Numbered from the stretch's first letter, positions 10,801 to 22,970 are shown. The stretch is DNA of 64,000 nucleotides from Daedaleopsis sinensis (GCA_033807695.1 CM066309.1:62001-126000); one strand, 5' to 3'. Notes: a model not told the origin generated them from the sequence alone. Translations and numbers: made by a program.

Positions 10801-13800
10801 CCTGTGCAGCCGGCTTGCCACCAAACTTGAAGTCACGCTTGAGGAACCCATCCGAACTCTTGGACCGCATCGAAGGTGCCGCGGGGGACGCAGACGCGCG
10901 CGCCAGTGCAGGGTACGTACGGCACTCGTCCTCCAGCTCGCGCATCATGAAGCTGATGTCGTGGTTGCCGTCCTGCGAGAAGCCAGAGTCGCGGCTGCCG
11001 CCGTCCTCCTCCGTGCCGCACACGGACGCGGTGTCCTCGAAGCTAGAGAAGCTACGGGGCACATCCTCCGCGGGCGCCGCATGCACCTTCCCATTCGCAT
11101 CCACGTTCAGGTGCTTCGGGAGAGCGGGCACGGGAGGCACGAGCAGCTGGGCGCTGTCGCCGCTGCCGTCGCCCTCGCCGTCGATGCCAAAGTCGAATCC
11201 GAGCTCGATGCGCGCAGGCGTCTTGAAAGCGGTCTCGAGTTGCTCGACGAAGCTCGCGCGGTCCGATCCGCCTGACTCGTTCAATCGGCGCAACTCGCTC
11301 GTGAAGTCGAACGACTTCTTCGTGTCGTCCGAGCTGCACGGCGAGGCTGGGCAGCTCCCTCCGCCGTCATTGAGCACCGCCGCGTTGGCCTGCGGGTCGA
11401 AGAGCTGCGCCTGGAACACCGGCGCGGGCTCGTCGACGTCGACATCAGTATCAACATCGACGTCCGCGGCTGGGCTGGCGCGAGGGGTCGGGAGCGCGAT
11501 CTGCGGGGGCAAGCCGGGCGAGGGGAACGGGCGGAAAGAGAGCGTGTCGTCGAAGGGCGTGAGCGGGCGCGACATCTCGCCGTCGGACTGGCCAGAGAGT
11601 ATGACCTGGAGCTCGTCGGGAATGTCAGAGTCCGGGTCCTCGGGGTCGACGTCCGGCTCCGTCGATCCGCCCAGCGTGCCGCTCAGACCGAGCGTCTTGC
11701 GCGCCGCGGGCGAGATCGTCGCAACCGTCTCCTTGCTGGCAGTAGTGGACAGGCCCGCGCCCATGCCAAGGCGACGAAGGCTGCGCATGCTGCCTTTGCT
11801 GTTCATCGGGACGAGCGCTGAGCCCTTGCGGATGTGCATCCCGACGCGGCTGAACACGGGCGTCGGCGACGCCTCCTCCTCCTCGGCCTTCCCCTTCGAC
11901 AGCTTGAGCCCGATCTTAGACGGACGCGAGCCAAACGTGCGCGAGGACGGCGCGGCGGGGTCGCCTGCGACGGGCGGGGTGGCGCTGCGCGACGCAGGCT
12001 CGGATGCGAGCAGGGGCAGGGCCGGGAGCTTGGGATGTGCAGGTCGGAGCGGCTGGAACACGGGCGCGGGGTCCGCAGGCGAGGGCGTAAGGGTGCGCTT
12101 GTGCTTGAGGTGCGCAGCGACGCCGGGTCTGGGCTGGACGAGCGGCTTGCGCGGGGAGACTTTCCAGTCGAGCTCGGTCCACGGAGCGATCTGCTGACCG
12201 ACGAGGCCCGCGGCGGCCGACATCGTCATCGGCTTGGAAAGCAGCATGGGCGGCACGGCGGATGACTGGGACTTGGCGTACGGCCGGAGCGAGGCGATAG
12301 ATGCGGTGCTCTCGCGCAGCTCGCCGCGAAGCGGGCTGCCGCGGTGGACCGCGCGCGACTTGAGGGGGCTCTCTTCGCAGGCAGCGAGGGGCGACAGTCG
12401 AAGCGGTGTGTTCGTGGCGCTCGCGGGTGTCGCCTCCAGATCCAGACGGTTGATGAGGGAGGCCAGGTCGTTCGTCGCGGCATCGAGCATTGAGAGGACT
12501 GCTAGAGGAAGAAAAAATTAGTACTGCGATACTGCGCGCGGTAAGAGGACGACTGACCATCGCCCTCGCTATTGTCGCAGATCGGCTGGGGACGCGGGCG
12601 GCCGAGCATCTGCTCGGACATGGGCCTCGGGCGGGCCCGCTTGACAGGCGTTTCGTTCAAGCTCACGCCCTCCTGCGGCACCTCAGGGATTGCCTCGTCG
12701 TCGGTCGGGGCAGAGTGACCATCTGCGGTTGCCTCCTCGACCCTCACGAGTGGGTTCTCGGCAAGTGACGCAGGCGGGGACAGCGAGCCCGCGGAGTCAC
12801 GGCGCTGGGCGATCTCCGGGAAGATGTCCGAGATCGGTGTACGTCTGCGGGACTCGGACGATTTGCGGCTCTCCCGCGTCGTCTTGCTGCCGTCCTTCTG
12901 CCCGTCCTTCTCCTTCTCGCGACGAGTGCGTCGCTCCTGGCGCTGCTTCTCCTTCACAGACTGGATCCCGGCGTCGTCCCAACGCACGGAGACGACGGAG
13001 CTTGAAGAGGAGCGCGGCGACCGGCCAGAGTACGTCGAGATGCCCGACGCCGTCGATGGGGGACGGAGCGACGAGCCGCTGGACAGGATGGAGGACGGAC
13101 GACCCTGCGCATTCATCATGAGGTGCGCGGAGTCGACCGAGAGTCGTTGCGGAGCCTGCGGGGCGCCGGCCGAAGACGCAGTCGAAGAGCCGGACACGTC
13201 GCGTACTGTCGAGAGACGCATGGACGACGGGAGCCCGAGCCCGAGCAAGCTCTGCTTCTTGCGGGTGAGCGTATGCGTGGCGCTGGCGGTTCTGACGGTC
13301 GGGGGGCTGCCCTGTGCGCTGAGCGCGCCGGCCTCGAAGCTACTTCCAGAGTAGCGGACGGTCTTCTCTTTCTCCTTCTCCTTCTCTCTACTTTCCTTCT
13401 CCTTCGGCTTCTCCTTGTCTTTTTTCTTCTTTTTCTTCATCTCCCCGTTCTCCTTGCTCTTCTTGTCGTCCTTCTCCTTCGTCTTCTTCCCCTCCTTCAC
13501 CTTCTTTTCGTCCTTCGTCTTCGTCTCTGTTGGGGCGATGCCCATGTTGCCTTCCTTGTCATTTGAGAGTTGTGCCCAGCTGGCCATGCGAGCGAGCGAG
13601 CGCATTGAGCGGATCGCACGCACGGCGATCGAGCCCGTCGGCGGGCCGTCAGCAGAAAGGAGCCCATTCGCGAGAGGTGCGCTTTCCCCTGCATCGTCGT
13701 CCACGGGTGTGGTGTTGATGACGGGGACCTCGAGAAGCGTGTTCACGGAGGAGACGGTACCCTGTTTCCGAACCTTCTTCACGGGGCTGTTCAAGAGGAT

Positions 13801-14579
13801 CCCGGAATCGAGCGAGTTGAATCGTGCGCGGCCTTCGAGGGGCTTCGCGGGCTCAGGAGCTGGATGAGATATGAGTATGTGACAGACTCGACGACGCACG
13901 CAGAGCACGTACTCTTCGAACGAGCAGGAGATTTTGCTCTCTGTTCCTTATCCTTGCTCTTCGAGTCCTTCCGTCCGCGCCCGATGCTCCACCACTTCTG
14001 GTTCTCGTCGCCCTTGACCTTGAGCAGGTTATCGGTCGGAGCCGCCTTGGACTGAGCCTTGGGCGCGGAGGGGATGTTAGTGACCTCACCGAGCGCGCCC
14101 CAGCCCATGCCATCCAACCCGAGGCGAGACTTCTTCTTCTTGACGACGACGAGCTCGCCCATTTCGGGGTCATCGCCCTGGTCGACGTAGATCTCGAAGC
14201 CGCCGCGCCCAGTAGAGGGGGCGCCGCCGACACGTCGGACGACGTCGGAGAAGTCCTTGTTCGCCTTCTCCTTGTTCTTTCCGCCGCCGAGGAGCCCAAG
14301 CTTGGACTTCTTGGGAACAAGGCGCTTTCGAGACGCCTCGGCTTCGTGTTTTGGCGCTAGAGGGGAGGCGGCAAAGGGGGAGATGGATGCGTAGGAAGAG
14401 CTTGCGAATGAGGTGCTGGCGTCGCCAGCGGAACCGGCCGCGGACGGGGTTGCGGAGATGAGACGAATCGTTGGGACGTGGTGAGCAGGGGTGTCTGAAG
14501 CGGGAAGGGGGGACGGAGCACGGGTGAAGGACGAGTTGGGGGCAGGGGGGCGAGACAAGAGAGGTAGTGTGTTACGCAT
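7817..14579 (-). CDS. Very large Ser/Pro-rich protein of unknown function, seven exons
   Basis: I trace exons 14579-13913, 13859-12558, 12501-9527, 9463-9166, 9106-8522, 8465-7958 and 7895-7817. Introns are 53-63 bp, all GT-AG, and the total is 6414 nt, exactly 2137 codons plus stop, which supports the model. The protein is mostly low complexity. A Lys/Glu-rich tract at about residues 330-390 includes a run of six lysines; there are many SP/TP and RXXS sites; acidic patches occur in the middle; and the C-terminus RPRPRGRPTPARV is basic and AT-hook-like. No catalytic domain, signal peptide or membrane segment is visible. It could be a scaffold, polarity or cell-cycle protein, but that is a guess. 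The last exon is easy to miss: exon 6 can be read straight to a stop at 7954, but a clean GTGAGT donor and a TTTCCAG acceptor join it to 7895. It lies in the single-copy core between the two arms of the inverted duplication. Confidence 0.85.
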
Positions 14580-15507
14580 CTTGCAATCTCGTAGCTCGTC
14601 GTTATGCGTGGTTCGTATGTGCGTTTAGAGTCGTGAGTACAACAGAAAAGGTCTTGTCGCGGTCGTCGCGTAAAGTCGTTAGTATAAGTGAGTCGAAAGA
14701 GGCGAGAAATGTCGAGTCGTGATATGTACGTGAGAGGGGATGCCTGGACGTGTCGGAACCGAATGGTCGTAGACTCGTAGGATCGTTACTTGAGGATTGT
14801 TTGCTGTCTGTTGCTTCTTCTGTCGGCTACTTACCGCTGCGCAGCGAGCTGAGCGTTGGGTGCGACGAGGAGAGAGGGGGTACTCACCTTGCTAACTATG
14901 CAAGGTCGCTTTGCCAACTAACACCTCCACCGCGCCCCGGGGAAACGAGATACCTGAGACCGAGGAGGAGACCTGGGACCGAAAGTACTGAACGCGTCGA
15001 CGAGGGGCAGGAGAAGCTGAGAGAGACGAGCTGGGTCTGGAAAGCCGAACATGGATCAACACCATCGTTTGGCTCTGTGGGCGGCCTGGAATGCCAACCA
15101 TCCCCGCGCCTCCCATCACAGCCCCAAACAACGCGTTCGTCACGGGATCGCGTTTCGGCGCTATCTCTGGCAAGCCTGTTAGCGCTCACTGCCGCCGGTC
15201 TCTGTTCTGACTTCTCACCAGACCACGCCAGGACCACGCTCAGACCACGCCCTGTGCTCTGCTTTCCCAGACTCCTGCGCTCTGGCTACCCCGACTCCTG
15301 CGCTCATGCCTGAAACACCTATACCGCAGATCAGAATGGCTTTGTACTGACAGCGGGTAACGATGCTACGTACAGGTGTCGTGTTTTGCACATTCTGGGC
15401 CCGAAATTTTGCATATTGAATATCAGGAAGGGGGTCGTCGGCAGACAGACCTTTGATGGAGCTGCCCGTGTCCTCCTTTACGGCTATATGCGCGCATATA
15501 ATGAGGT

Positions 15508-15546
15508 GAGCACACACATCACGAGCACACACATTATGAGCACACT
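15508..15546. repeat. Short tandem repeat, about 15-bp unit x 2.5
   Basis: The unit GAGCACACACATYAY occurs twice, followed by a third partial GAGCACAC. It is non-coding. Confidence 0.7.
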
Positions 15547-17268
15547 TACTGATTGCCTGCATTCGAGTGCAAGCCAGGATAGTACTCGAGGGCACGGCAG
15601 TATTAGTGGGGATAACGTTGGGGGAGGTGGTGGAGAGAGAACAAGGGGAGAGACGGGGGGTCCATCCGATGAGAGGGCCTTATATACCTATACCACGACG
15701 GCCTCGGGGTGAGATCGAGTGAAAAGTCGAGGAATTACCGGATCCAGGCTGCTACTGCCAGAACGCGTCGGTGGGCAGAGGTGATGGTTTTGAGGTGCCA
15801 GTGACGTAATGCACCGATCTCTTCACATTGACTTAGACAGCCGGGCGATGTTTGCGATAAATACGAGCATATAATGATCGCCTTGAGCTCGAAACCTTCG
15901 GTAAGTAAGTTGGAATCTTACTCGTAACCCAATCTCGTATATGCCCTGTAAAGAACTGCGCTGATAATTATCCATATGTAGGACCTCGAATGGTACCACA
16001 TGGTCAACATCCATCTTTCTGCGCGTACGCGATGATATACGAAGGCCAGTTTCCATCCGCATAAGATCATAGTGTATCACCCGTGACCACCTTTCGTCAA
16101 TGATCCGCGCACACTCTAATTATCGACCTCTCCCAATCAACTTCCTCAAGCAGCACGAGTTCTTTGATCACCGAGTCAGTCAGTGGACGCCTGTCCCGGA
16201 CCTAAGGCCTACGCTTCAGACTCCAGAGCATCGATCAGCTCCGCACATTTGAACTGCACAAGATGTACGTGAATGTGCGCACGGTACGAAAAACAGGAGC
16301 TCAGTTTGTAGGTACGTCGTCGGAGAGACGGTCAGAATGTACTCACTGCCTGGTGATAGGTCTTCGACGAGCCACCTCTCTCGTCACACCGAACGTTTGC
16401 GTTTGCACGAACGAGCGCATCGCCGGCGACTCTATATCGCGACCGCGTGCCCCGTACGACGGGCAGGAGGTGAGTACAGAGGTCAGTCAGCCGAGAAACA
16501 GGGAACCCGTACTCACCGACATGTACAGACTTCGGCTCCCGCCTGCTCTCTCTGTCGAACTCTCGGCGGTAGGTCTTCGACGAGATACCTGCAGGCCCTG
16601 ATCGTTCGACAAGCGTCCGGTCGGGCGAACGAGCCGCTCTCGGTCAGCGATTGACATAACCGTATTTGGACGGCGCGATCCGTATGCACGCACAAACGAT
16701 GATGCTGTAGGTGCATCAGGGCGAACAGGAGTCGAGTCCGGATCCGCACGCGAGTCATGGGGATACTTGTCAAGTCCTCACCGGCATGTGCAGAAAATGT
16801 CTCCCGCCTTCGCTCATTGCGAGTTCCCTGACTCCACAGAATTCCCAGGTCAGTACTAGTGTTCCCAGAAACCTGTTGAACGACCTCCTGGTGTGTTCAT
16901 CGCATCTTCTCTCTCTTCAGCTCACTGCACGTTTCTTTCGGTGTCATATACAGCAAGAAACAAATTCCGGGAGGAAGCGCGAGCGTGGGTACTAGTATAT
17001 ATGGCAGTGAGCGTATCGGCGGAATGAGCCTTCCCCACGTTTTGTGCTCCGCCGGCATCTGTTCATCACGCCTCATATCCAATGCCCACTGCGCGATGAT
17101 GACTTGGGTATTCCCACTCCTCTTGCTGAACTGCGACCGCCATCAACTCATTCCCCATTCAATTCGAGCTCCTCATCGCGTGCGATGAACGCTGGGTGAG
17201 CTCCATCCGGAGCTCAGACACCATGTCGCCACGGCCCTGAAGGGGACATGGCTGCTTCTTCATCAGGT

Positions 17269-17376
17269 TGGTCTCGTATCCATCCGTCGTGGTAGTAGCT
17301 CGCACCCCACCACCGCGTCTGGGTAGCTGCGGAGGTGGGGTGCGAGCTACTACCACGACGGATGGGTACGATACCA
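17269..17376. mobile_element. Foldback MITE with 43-bp inverted arms and 8-bp target duplication
   Basis: Arms 17269-17311 and 17334-17376 are inverted copies with two mismatches, separated by a 22-bp loop. The element begins TGGTCTCGTATCCATCC and ends in the complement of TGGTATCGTACCCATCC. It is flanked on both sides by CATCAGGT (17261-17268 and 17377-17384), a direct 8-bp duplication. An 8-bp duplication fits hAT- or Mutator-type transposases. At 108 bp it cannot encode one, so it is non-autonomous. It lies about 250 bp upstream of gene C, so it may affect that promoter. Confidence 0.8.
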
Positions 17377-17631
17377 CATCAGGTATATCTCAGAGAGATA
17401 TCCAGACCACTCGGACTAATCACAGCCCGAATCGGCATATGTCAAACGGAAAGTCCGCGAACTGCGACTTTGAAGTTCAGCACTCCGAAGGCATATGAGG
17501 GTCACCAGAGCAAAGGCTCTGCTGTCCTCGTTGGCACCCTCGCAACCCCACTAGTGCGTCGCTCCTTGTCTCTCCCTTCGATCCTTTGACTCACATTCGT
17601 TTCTCGATATTGGCAGCGCTGAGCCTCCGTC

Positions 17632-18998
17632 ATGCAGTCCTCAGACGACTTTCAAGATGGACACGAGGAGGATCGTGTGCCCGTGCAGCCTTCTGACGTG
17701 TTCAACGAGCTGCTATACGTCCCGTCATTGACTCCAAGAAGGTACAACACCTTGGATCTGCCCCCTCTTGATGTGTCCCCCGGAAGCGGACTCGGAGTAT
17801 GGTGCGAAGAAGGCTATCCAGGACCGACGCATCAAGCTCCGTACTACGATGTTTCCCGCAACAATCGCTCCCCAAACATGTTGCTTACTGGGCAACCTCA
17901 AACGCTGCCGTTTACTCTACCACCGTCTCACTGGGCCTCCGGTCACTACCAATCTCGCATCATATCTAGCTCAGGATCGACCACGCCGTTCAACGGGCTT
18001 GGCTACGACTTCATGAACCCGACGGTGTTGTGCTCCGCAGCGAGTGCTGTCAACGTCAGTCCTACATCATACACTGTCACTACCGACATAGACAAGCATT
18101 CTCGCGCCGGCGCATACTCGCATATCGATATCTGGCGCTACGACTCGACATCAAACCCAAACCCTAATCGCACCTCAAACTACACAGAAGAGGTCGTTCC
18201 GCTCGGTTTGAAAGCCGACTCGCCTGTCTCCTTCGAGTTCTCCGCTTTTCAAGTTCCTGTGTCAATCAGCACTACACCGTGCTCTGTTCCGAGCATTGAT
18301 GCCGACCCCGGCTGCGCTGCGTTCGTGGTAAGTATCCGAACTTCTCTCTCGCTGCGCACAATCAAACTTTACCCACCCACTCACGCCTCTCTGCCCACGG
18401 CAATACAGGAAATCCTACAGGTCCCGTACGCTTCACGCGAGCGCGCGCGCAGCCGCGTCCTCCCACAAGTCAGCTACGACGGCTTCCCCCTCGCAAACGC
18501 CCTGGCCGGGAACTTTGCCGACATGCCCGACGGCTCGACGCGCGCGTTCCCGACGCTTTCCCTGGGACAAAAGGTTTCGTTCCGGTTCCAGGTACGCACT
18601 GGGTACTTGCACCCCATTGTCCCGCACTGACGTTTCGGACCTGTCGATCCTGCCAGTTCTCGGACACCTCCCTTGCGTACAACCGTCAGGTCAACGTCCT
18701 ACGGCAGCGCAGACCTTCGCACGTCACGGTGCCGGAACAGCCGACCAAGGCGGACTTCGCAGTGTACACCGCGCGGGAGCTGCGCAGGTATCTGGTGAGT
18801 CCCGGCGTTCCTGCGGTGTCTGTCTAGTCCTGCGACAGTGGCTGAGAGATGCTCGAGGATGCGCGCATGAGGTACCGTGGCGAGGCGGCCACATACGCAC
18901 TCAACGACCTCGTATTGATATCCATCGACTTCGTGTCAAAGGCCAGCGTCCAGCCGCGCATTGGGATCTTGCGCCAGGCGGTCACGATCGCGTGCTAG
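17632..18998 (+). CDS. Member of an unnamed basidiomycete protein family (gene C), four exons
   Basis: Exons 17632-18327, 18409-18591, 18657-18794 and 18849-18998 give 388 aa in frame. The first ~230 residues are disordered and rich in Ser/Pro/Thr. The C-terminal part resembles the ends of genes D, E1 and E2. Shared positions include a start EI.Q, a YNRQVNVL segment corresponding to TRQINV in the E genes, and NDLVLISIDFVSKASVQPRIG corresponding to KDLVLLEIRRASKGTIQAIIG. The last exon uses an unusual acceptor (GAGAG/ATG); the obvious earlier acceptors give frames that lose this similarity. I do not recognise the family and no catalytic motif is visible. From memory, similar C-terminal domains are common in polypore genomes. 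It lies next to the PEBP pseudogene. Confidence 0.7.
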
Positions 18999-19310
18999 TC
19001 CCTCACCCGGAGATCTTCCTTCTCATGGTAGCGTGATCGGTGTCGCCTTATCTTGTTATGTTTGTTGTCGACACGTACTGTTTCGTGTTGTCTCTGCTAT
19101 GTGTTGCTATAACCTTTTTGCTATTTTCGGCTCCGCGTACTTATTCTGTCGTGTTCCCTTCTGTATGTCATACCTGCCACCCGCCAAACGGGCACGCGGA
19201 GTCAGAGCATCTTTTGATATGCATCATTCTTGTACGCATTCATACCTCAAGTTGTGATAGCAGGCTACATCACCTCTGGTGCTAGAGTAGGTCGCTGAGA
19301 TGTTTCATAG
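18999..19310. other. 3' flank of gene C
   Basis: T-rich transcribed-type sequence after the stop of gene C. No second gene seen. Confidence 0.5.
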
Positions 19311-19329
19311 CTCTGATATCCAGAGCGGT

Positions 19330-19597
19330 AGATTGCCTCCGTCCTATACGGCCGCGCGTCCGGGTCACGCGAAGGCCTCCGGGGCGTCGTCCCAGGGACC
19401 GTTAAGCGCTGCAAGGCGGATCTCGGGCTCGTCCTGCGTCTCCTCCGACGTCATCTCAACTCCGAGGTTGACTTCCGTGCCGTTGGGGTAGACGATGGAG
19501 AAGAGAACAGAGGGGGTGGAGGCTCGGCGGGGAGGACGTCGGGGATGATCTGTTATTTCTGGAGTGCGGCGATAATTGCAGTGAGTGGGTGGTTCAT
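19330..19597 (-). pseudogene. PEBP pseudogene, truncated first exon
   Basis: From the ATG at 19597 this repeats the first exon of the intact PEBP gene at 5701. It has a stop (TAA) at the codon equivalent to E16, a frame break before TPSVLFSIVYPNGTEVNL, and a second frame break just before the DPDAP signature. It ends before the equivalent of FRHWV. Exons 2 and 3 are absent. The upstream flank (about 19.60-19.69 kb) is also nearly identical to that of the intact gene. It stands divergent from F-box-like gene B2, mirroring the PEBP/B1 pair at 5.3-6.6 kb. Confidence 0.85.
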
Positions 19598-20017
19598 CGT
19601 AGATAGCTCGTTCGTCGTTGTGTCTTAGTCTTTCGTCGTCGGCGTGAACGTCGTGGAGGAGGAAGGAGATGTGCGAATGAAAGGGTCTGTCGGGCCGCCA
19701 TCCGGGCCGGAACTGCCGTTGTTTGTTTGTCCGGTTGAGTTCGGCGCCGGCAACGCTGTCACCACACCTCTCCGTCGTATCTGATTTATCAGTTCTCAGT
19801 TCTCTCCGACCTTCAAGTTCAACCTCTGAGCGCTGAGCTCTAACGTACCTAACCCCCAAAACCCCCTCTCCCTTGCGGCCTGCAGCTGGCAGGGTGCTCT
19901 GGCATACTTCTAGAAACACACGAGGTACCTCGAATTCTCACTGGGTCCATCGCTACTGACGGGTTCGAATCCTTGAAGGTTCAAACATTCGACTCTGCAG
20001 TCGAGATACGACTAACG

Positions 20018-21685
20018 ATGGCGGAGAGCGTTCCACCTGAGATTCTAGGGAAGATATTCTTCCTCGTTCCTCGCGTAACAACGGCAGAATTCAAGGGCCG
20101 TTTCATCCCGAATGCAATAAAGGCCAAATTCGAGGGCATCACTTTCGCAGAAGTGACTGAATTAGTCCCTTTGACCACCGTGTGTCGCTACTGGCGAGAT
20201 GTCGCGCTAGGCACACCTTTCCTATGGTCTACGGTCTTGGATCGCATCGACCTCCTCCACCGCTCACCGCCATTTCTACACTACATCCATCGCTGCCCCA
20301 GCGGGTCCCTATTTGTGCACTGTCCGGTCAGTCCTTCCTACGCCCTCGAGGAGCTGTTGCATACGAACGGCCACAGGTTCCGCGCTATCCGGTTGCGCTG
20401 TGAGGACTATCCGGAACCACGGCTCGTGAGGCTCCTGTCTATGCCACTTCCATCACTCACAGATTGCGCGCTTCAGCCGTGGGCTTACCCAGACCAATTA
20501 CACAGACTCGACATCTTTGGTGGACTATCCACCCTTCGGACTCTGCAGATCGTCGGAGCGCTGCTTCCACTCGCCCCTCTGCCTTGCCTCACCACGCTCT
20601 CGTTGGTTCATTTCGGCGCTTTCTCAGAAAGTACGATAACGCATCTTCTCGACCTGCTCTCTCGTGCGCCCAAGCTTGAGACGATCAGCTGGTCTCTGGG
20701 ACCAGCTTGCATGATATGGCCCGACACTACCCCAGCCCTGCCGTGGAGACACGTCCAATTACACGATCTCAAATCGATCATCCTCGAGATTTTCTATAGC
20801 ATGACACGAATTGAACCTGCGGATGTCTCATCGCCCTTCCCCATCCGGCTCCTACAACATCTCTCTTTCCCCCCATCCTGCGAGGTTTCCATAAAGCCGG
20901 TATACCCTGCCACATTTGCACCGATTGTCAACATTATCAGTGCAGAAAGGAGGGCAACCCACCTCCGCCTTTGTTACAATATTTACAGGACCGCCGTATA
21001 CCTGGATGCTGTGGACGCCGAGCACGCACACAAAATCTCCTTGGGCATCACCATCGGCGATTGTATGAATCTCGGCGCTGGGGATGCACGGCGGACGGAC
21101 CTCGGGACACGCATGAGCGGGCTCGCGTTCTTCGCGAACATCCGCGCCCTCTGGGTTCAGCACCAGCTCTCCTCCGAGATCCAGCGGCTGTTCGACCCCG
21201 AGCACTCCGTCCTCCGGGCCCTTCCCCGCCTCGAGTGCCTGCTGCTCAGCAACTACCTCCCCCGCGCGAAGGAGCGTGCACCGTTTACCCCGATCGGCAA
21301 GCTCGTACGCCTGCTCGAAGCCGGGAGTACGGACGGAGAGCAGGTGTGGTGCCCCGCTCTATCCGTGATCGCATTCAGCATCTGGGAGAAGCCGGGATGG
21401 GACGACGGCTGTGTGCGGCGGCTGATCGAGTCGCGCGCGGAGGCCGGGTGTGCTCTCGAGAGGCTCCTGGTCGGGCAGTGGTCGCGGACGGACGGGTCGG
21501 GACCTGCCGATGAACCTGGGGAAGCTGCGGAGGACATCTGCGCGGTGCACGAGTACGACGGGCGGGGGACCGCGCTGCGCGTGTACACGGGCGCTGATGC
21601 TGCAGATATCGTGCATGAGGCGTCACGGTGGAGGATGGACGGCACACGAGTACTCGACTTTCGTTCGATGTTCGAATTGTACTAG
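20018..21685 (+). CDS. F-box-like protein, subtype B (copy B2)
   Basis: Single-exon frame of 555 aa from the ATG at 20018. The frame is open further upstream but only from a non-ATG codon. The N-terminus SVPPEILGKIFFLVPRV with LTTVCRYWRDVALGTPFLWS matches B1 closely, and the leucine-rich body and C-terminal block (PRLECLLLSNY, CPALSVIAFSIWE, SMFELY) follow. It ends one residue shorter than its relatives, which finish in ELYQ, because of TAG TAG. The inferred role is an SCF-type adaptor. It is in tandem with A2 downstream and divergent from the broken PEBP copy, the exact mirror of the arrangement at 1-6.6 kb. Confidence 0.85.
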   Translation: MAESVPPEILGKIFFLVPRVTTAEFKGRFIPNAIKAKFEGITFAEVTELVPLTTVCRYWRDVALGTPFLWSTVLDRIDLLHRSPPFLHYIHRCPSGSLFVHCPVSPSYALEELLHTNGHRFRAIRLRCEDYPEPRLVRLLSMPLPSLTDCALQPWAYPDQLHRLDIFGGLSTLRTLQIVGALLPLAPLPCLTTLSLVHFGAFSESTITHLLDLLSRAPKLETISWSLGPACMIWPDTTPALPWRHVQLHDLKSIILEIFYSMTRIEPADVSSPFPIRLLQHLSFPPSCEVSIKPVYPATFAPIVNIISAERRATHLRLCYNIYRTAVYLDAVDAEHAHKISLGITIGDCMNLGAGDARRTDLGTRMSGLAFFANIRALWVQHQLSSEIQRLFDPEHSVLRALPRLECLLLSNYLPRAKERAPFTPIGKLVRLLEAGSTDGEQVWCPALSVIAFSIWEKPGWDDGCVRRLIESRAEAGCALERLLVGQWSRTDGSGPADEPGEAAEDICAVHEYDGRGTALRVYTGADAADIVHEASRWRMDGTRVLDFRSMFELY

Positions 21686-22970
21686 TAGCCCTCCATCTCT
21701 GATGCTTGAAGCTAGGCATGCAGATTTGGAAACGCGCTCCTGCGTCGGACCGCTGCCTGGGGCTCCAATATGTATGGCACATACTGCTCAAGTTAGTACT
21801 GAAGGTACTGACGATGATAGGCCGCGGAAACGTGGACGGTCCAGTGATCTATGTGCTACGGTGACAGCATCTTCCCGACACTTTAGTTTCCACGTACGCC
21901 GCAGATGTACTCAGCGGAAGCTCAAGGTAACCGTGGTGTCTCGATGCACAGATCGCACGGAAGTGGATTCAGACTCTCATGCCGATGGTTATCTTAGATT
22001 CTCGAGTCGTTCATACTACGAGCTTAGTACTTATGTAGTAGCTAAGCGCTTCTGCTGTAAGTCGGTTAGACGCTGGAAAGTCAATTCTCACCTTCGTACC
22101 ACCACCATCGAGTCAACCAGCAAGTTCTCCCCGCTTTTTCACTTCACTTCGCGGCCTAGGGCCGTATTAGCTTGACTCTCTACCTATCTGAGACTCCATC
22201 TGTGACCTTCCCGAACTGTCTTGATCCTCTCGCGAACCCTTCAAGTGAATTGTCGAAGCTTCGCTTAGCTAAGTGCTCGTAGTTGTCGTGTCAGCGCGTT
22301 ATCCTCCGCTTCCTCTTTCCTGTTCGATCTCCCGTGGAACGTGTCTGGCAACCTTCTGGATATGATGGGTACGCATGACTGCATGCTCATAGGATGCGTC
22401 GAAACTCTAGACATAACCGAAGCCCTCGCCTTCCGAGCGCTGACTCGTCATTGTCCTCGCGAGTCGCAGTAGGTCTTGCAGATTCCTGTTTACGCGTCGG
22501 ATATTGAGGTCGGTTGAGCACACTGCTGATTAGGCCCTTCGAACCTCTCAGAAAACCTAGTAGAGGACGAACCTGAATGTCTCCGGGCCGGCGACCGGTC
22601 GACCCGCTGCCAGCCGCGTGTGCCAGTGTTTGTTCCACTTTGGCACAGCAATGCTTGCATCGCTGTTCTCTCCTCTCTCCACCACCCGGATCTGACAGGT
22701 ACTGGTAACTGGTCAGTATGGTGGTTTCGTCTACAGTTTTAACCCCACCTGCTGTTACTCTGCTGACTGAACGTTCTGAAGGCTGAGGTGCACGTCGCCC
22801 TCGAATCCGACCACTGGGTGTAATTGTGCCTCTTACGGATAGGACTCGAAATGGATAAGGTGATCGATCATTCGTACGTGTTGTGACTCTGCATTTCCTG
22901 CCATGCTGCAGGAGAATCACTCGCTCGCCTTCTCGAGGAGACGTTTATCCTGACTACGATCAATAGGACA
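21686..22970. other. Intergenic between F-box-like genes B2 and A2
   Basis: It contains the inverted counterpart of the A1/B1 spacer, clearest at about 22.04-22.15 kb, and a conserved 5' flank of A2 at 22.85-22.97 kb. In that flank a reading frame parallel to the one upstream of A1 is cut by TGA, supporting the internal start for both genes. No independent gene is supported. Confidence 0.55.

Larger units (their letters stand above)
14580..17631. other. 3-kb gene-poor interval
   Basis: Upstream flanks of the large minus-strand gene and of gene C, which are divergent. I found no ORF with supporting splice partners or motifs. It holds a small 15-bp tandem repeat (15508-15546), loosely repeated segments near 16.50-16.57 and 16.77-16.83 kb (shared pattern CTCACCGRCATGTRCAGA), and the foldback element at 17269-17376. 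A short AT-richer stretch lies at about 15.82-16.08 kb. Confidence 0.5.

Noticed and set aside
10734..12197. Long plus-strand open frame of 487 codons
   Set aside because: It is antisense to the third exon of the large minus-strand gene, a by-product of GC-rich codon use, and shows no motif.
13123..13867. Plus-strand frames rich in Phe/Leu that look like membrane proteins
   Set aside because: They are the antisense reading of the Lys/Glu-rich tract (AAG/GAG read backwards gives CTT/CTC).
19955..19975. GGTTCGAATCC, identical to a tRNA box B
   Set aside because: No matching D arm, anticodon arm or acceptor stem around it on the plus strand.
22387..22920. Minus-strand open frame of 177 codons upstream of A2
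   Set aside because: No ATG-supported start, no motif, and it overlaps the 5' flank of A2 that is explained by the inverted duplication.
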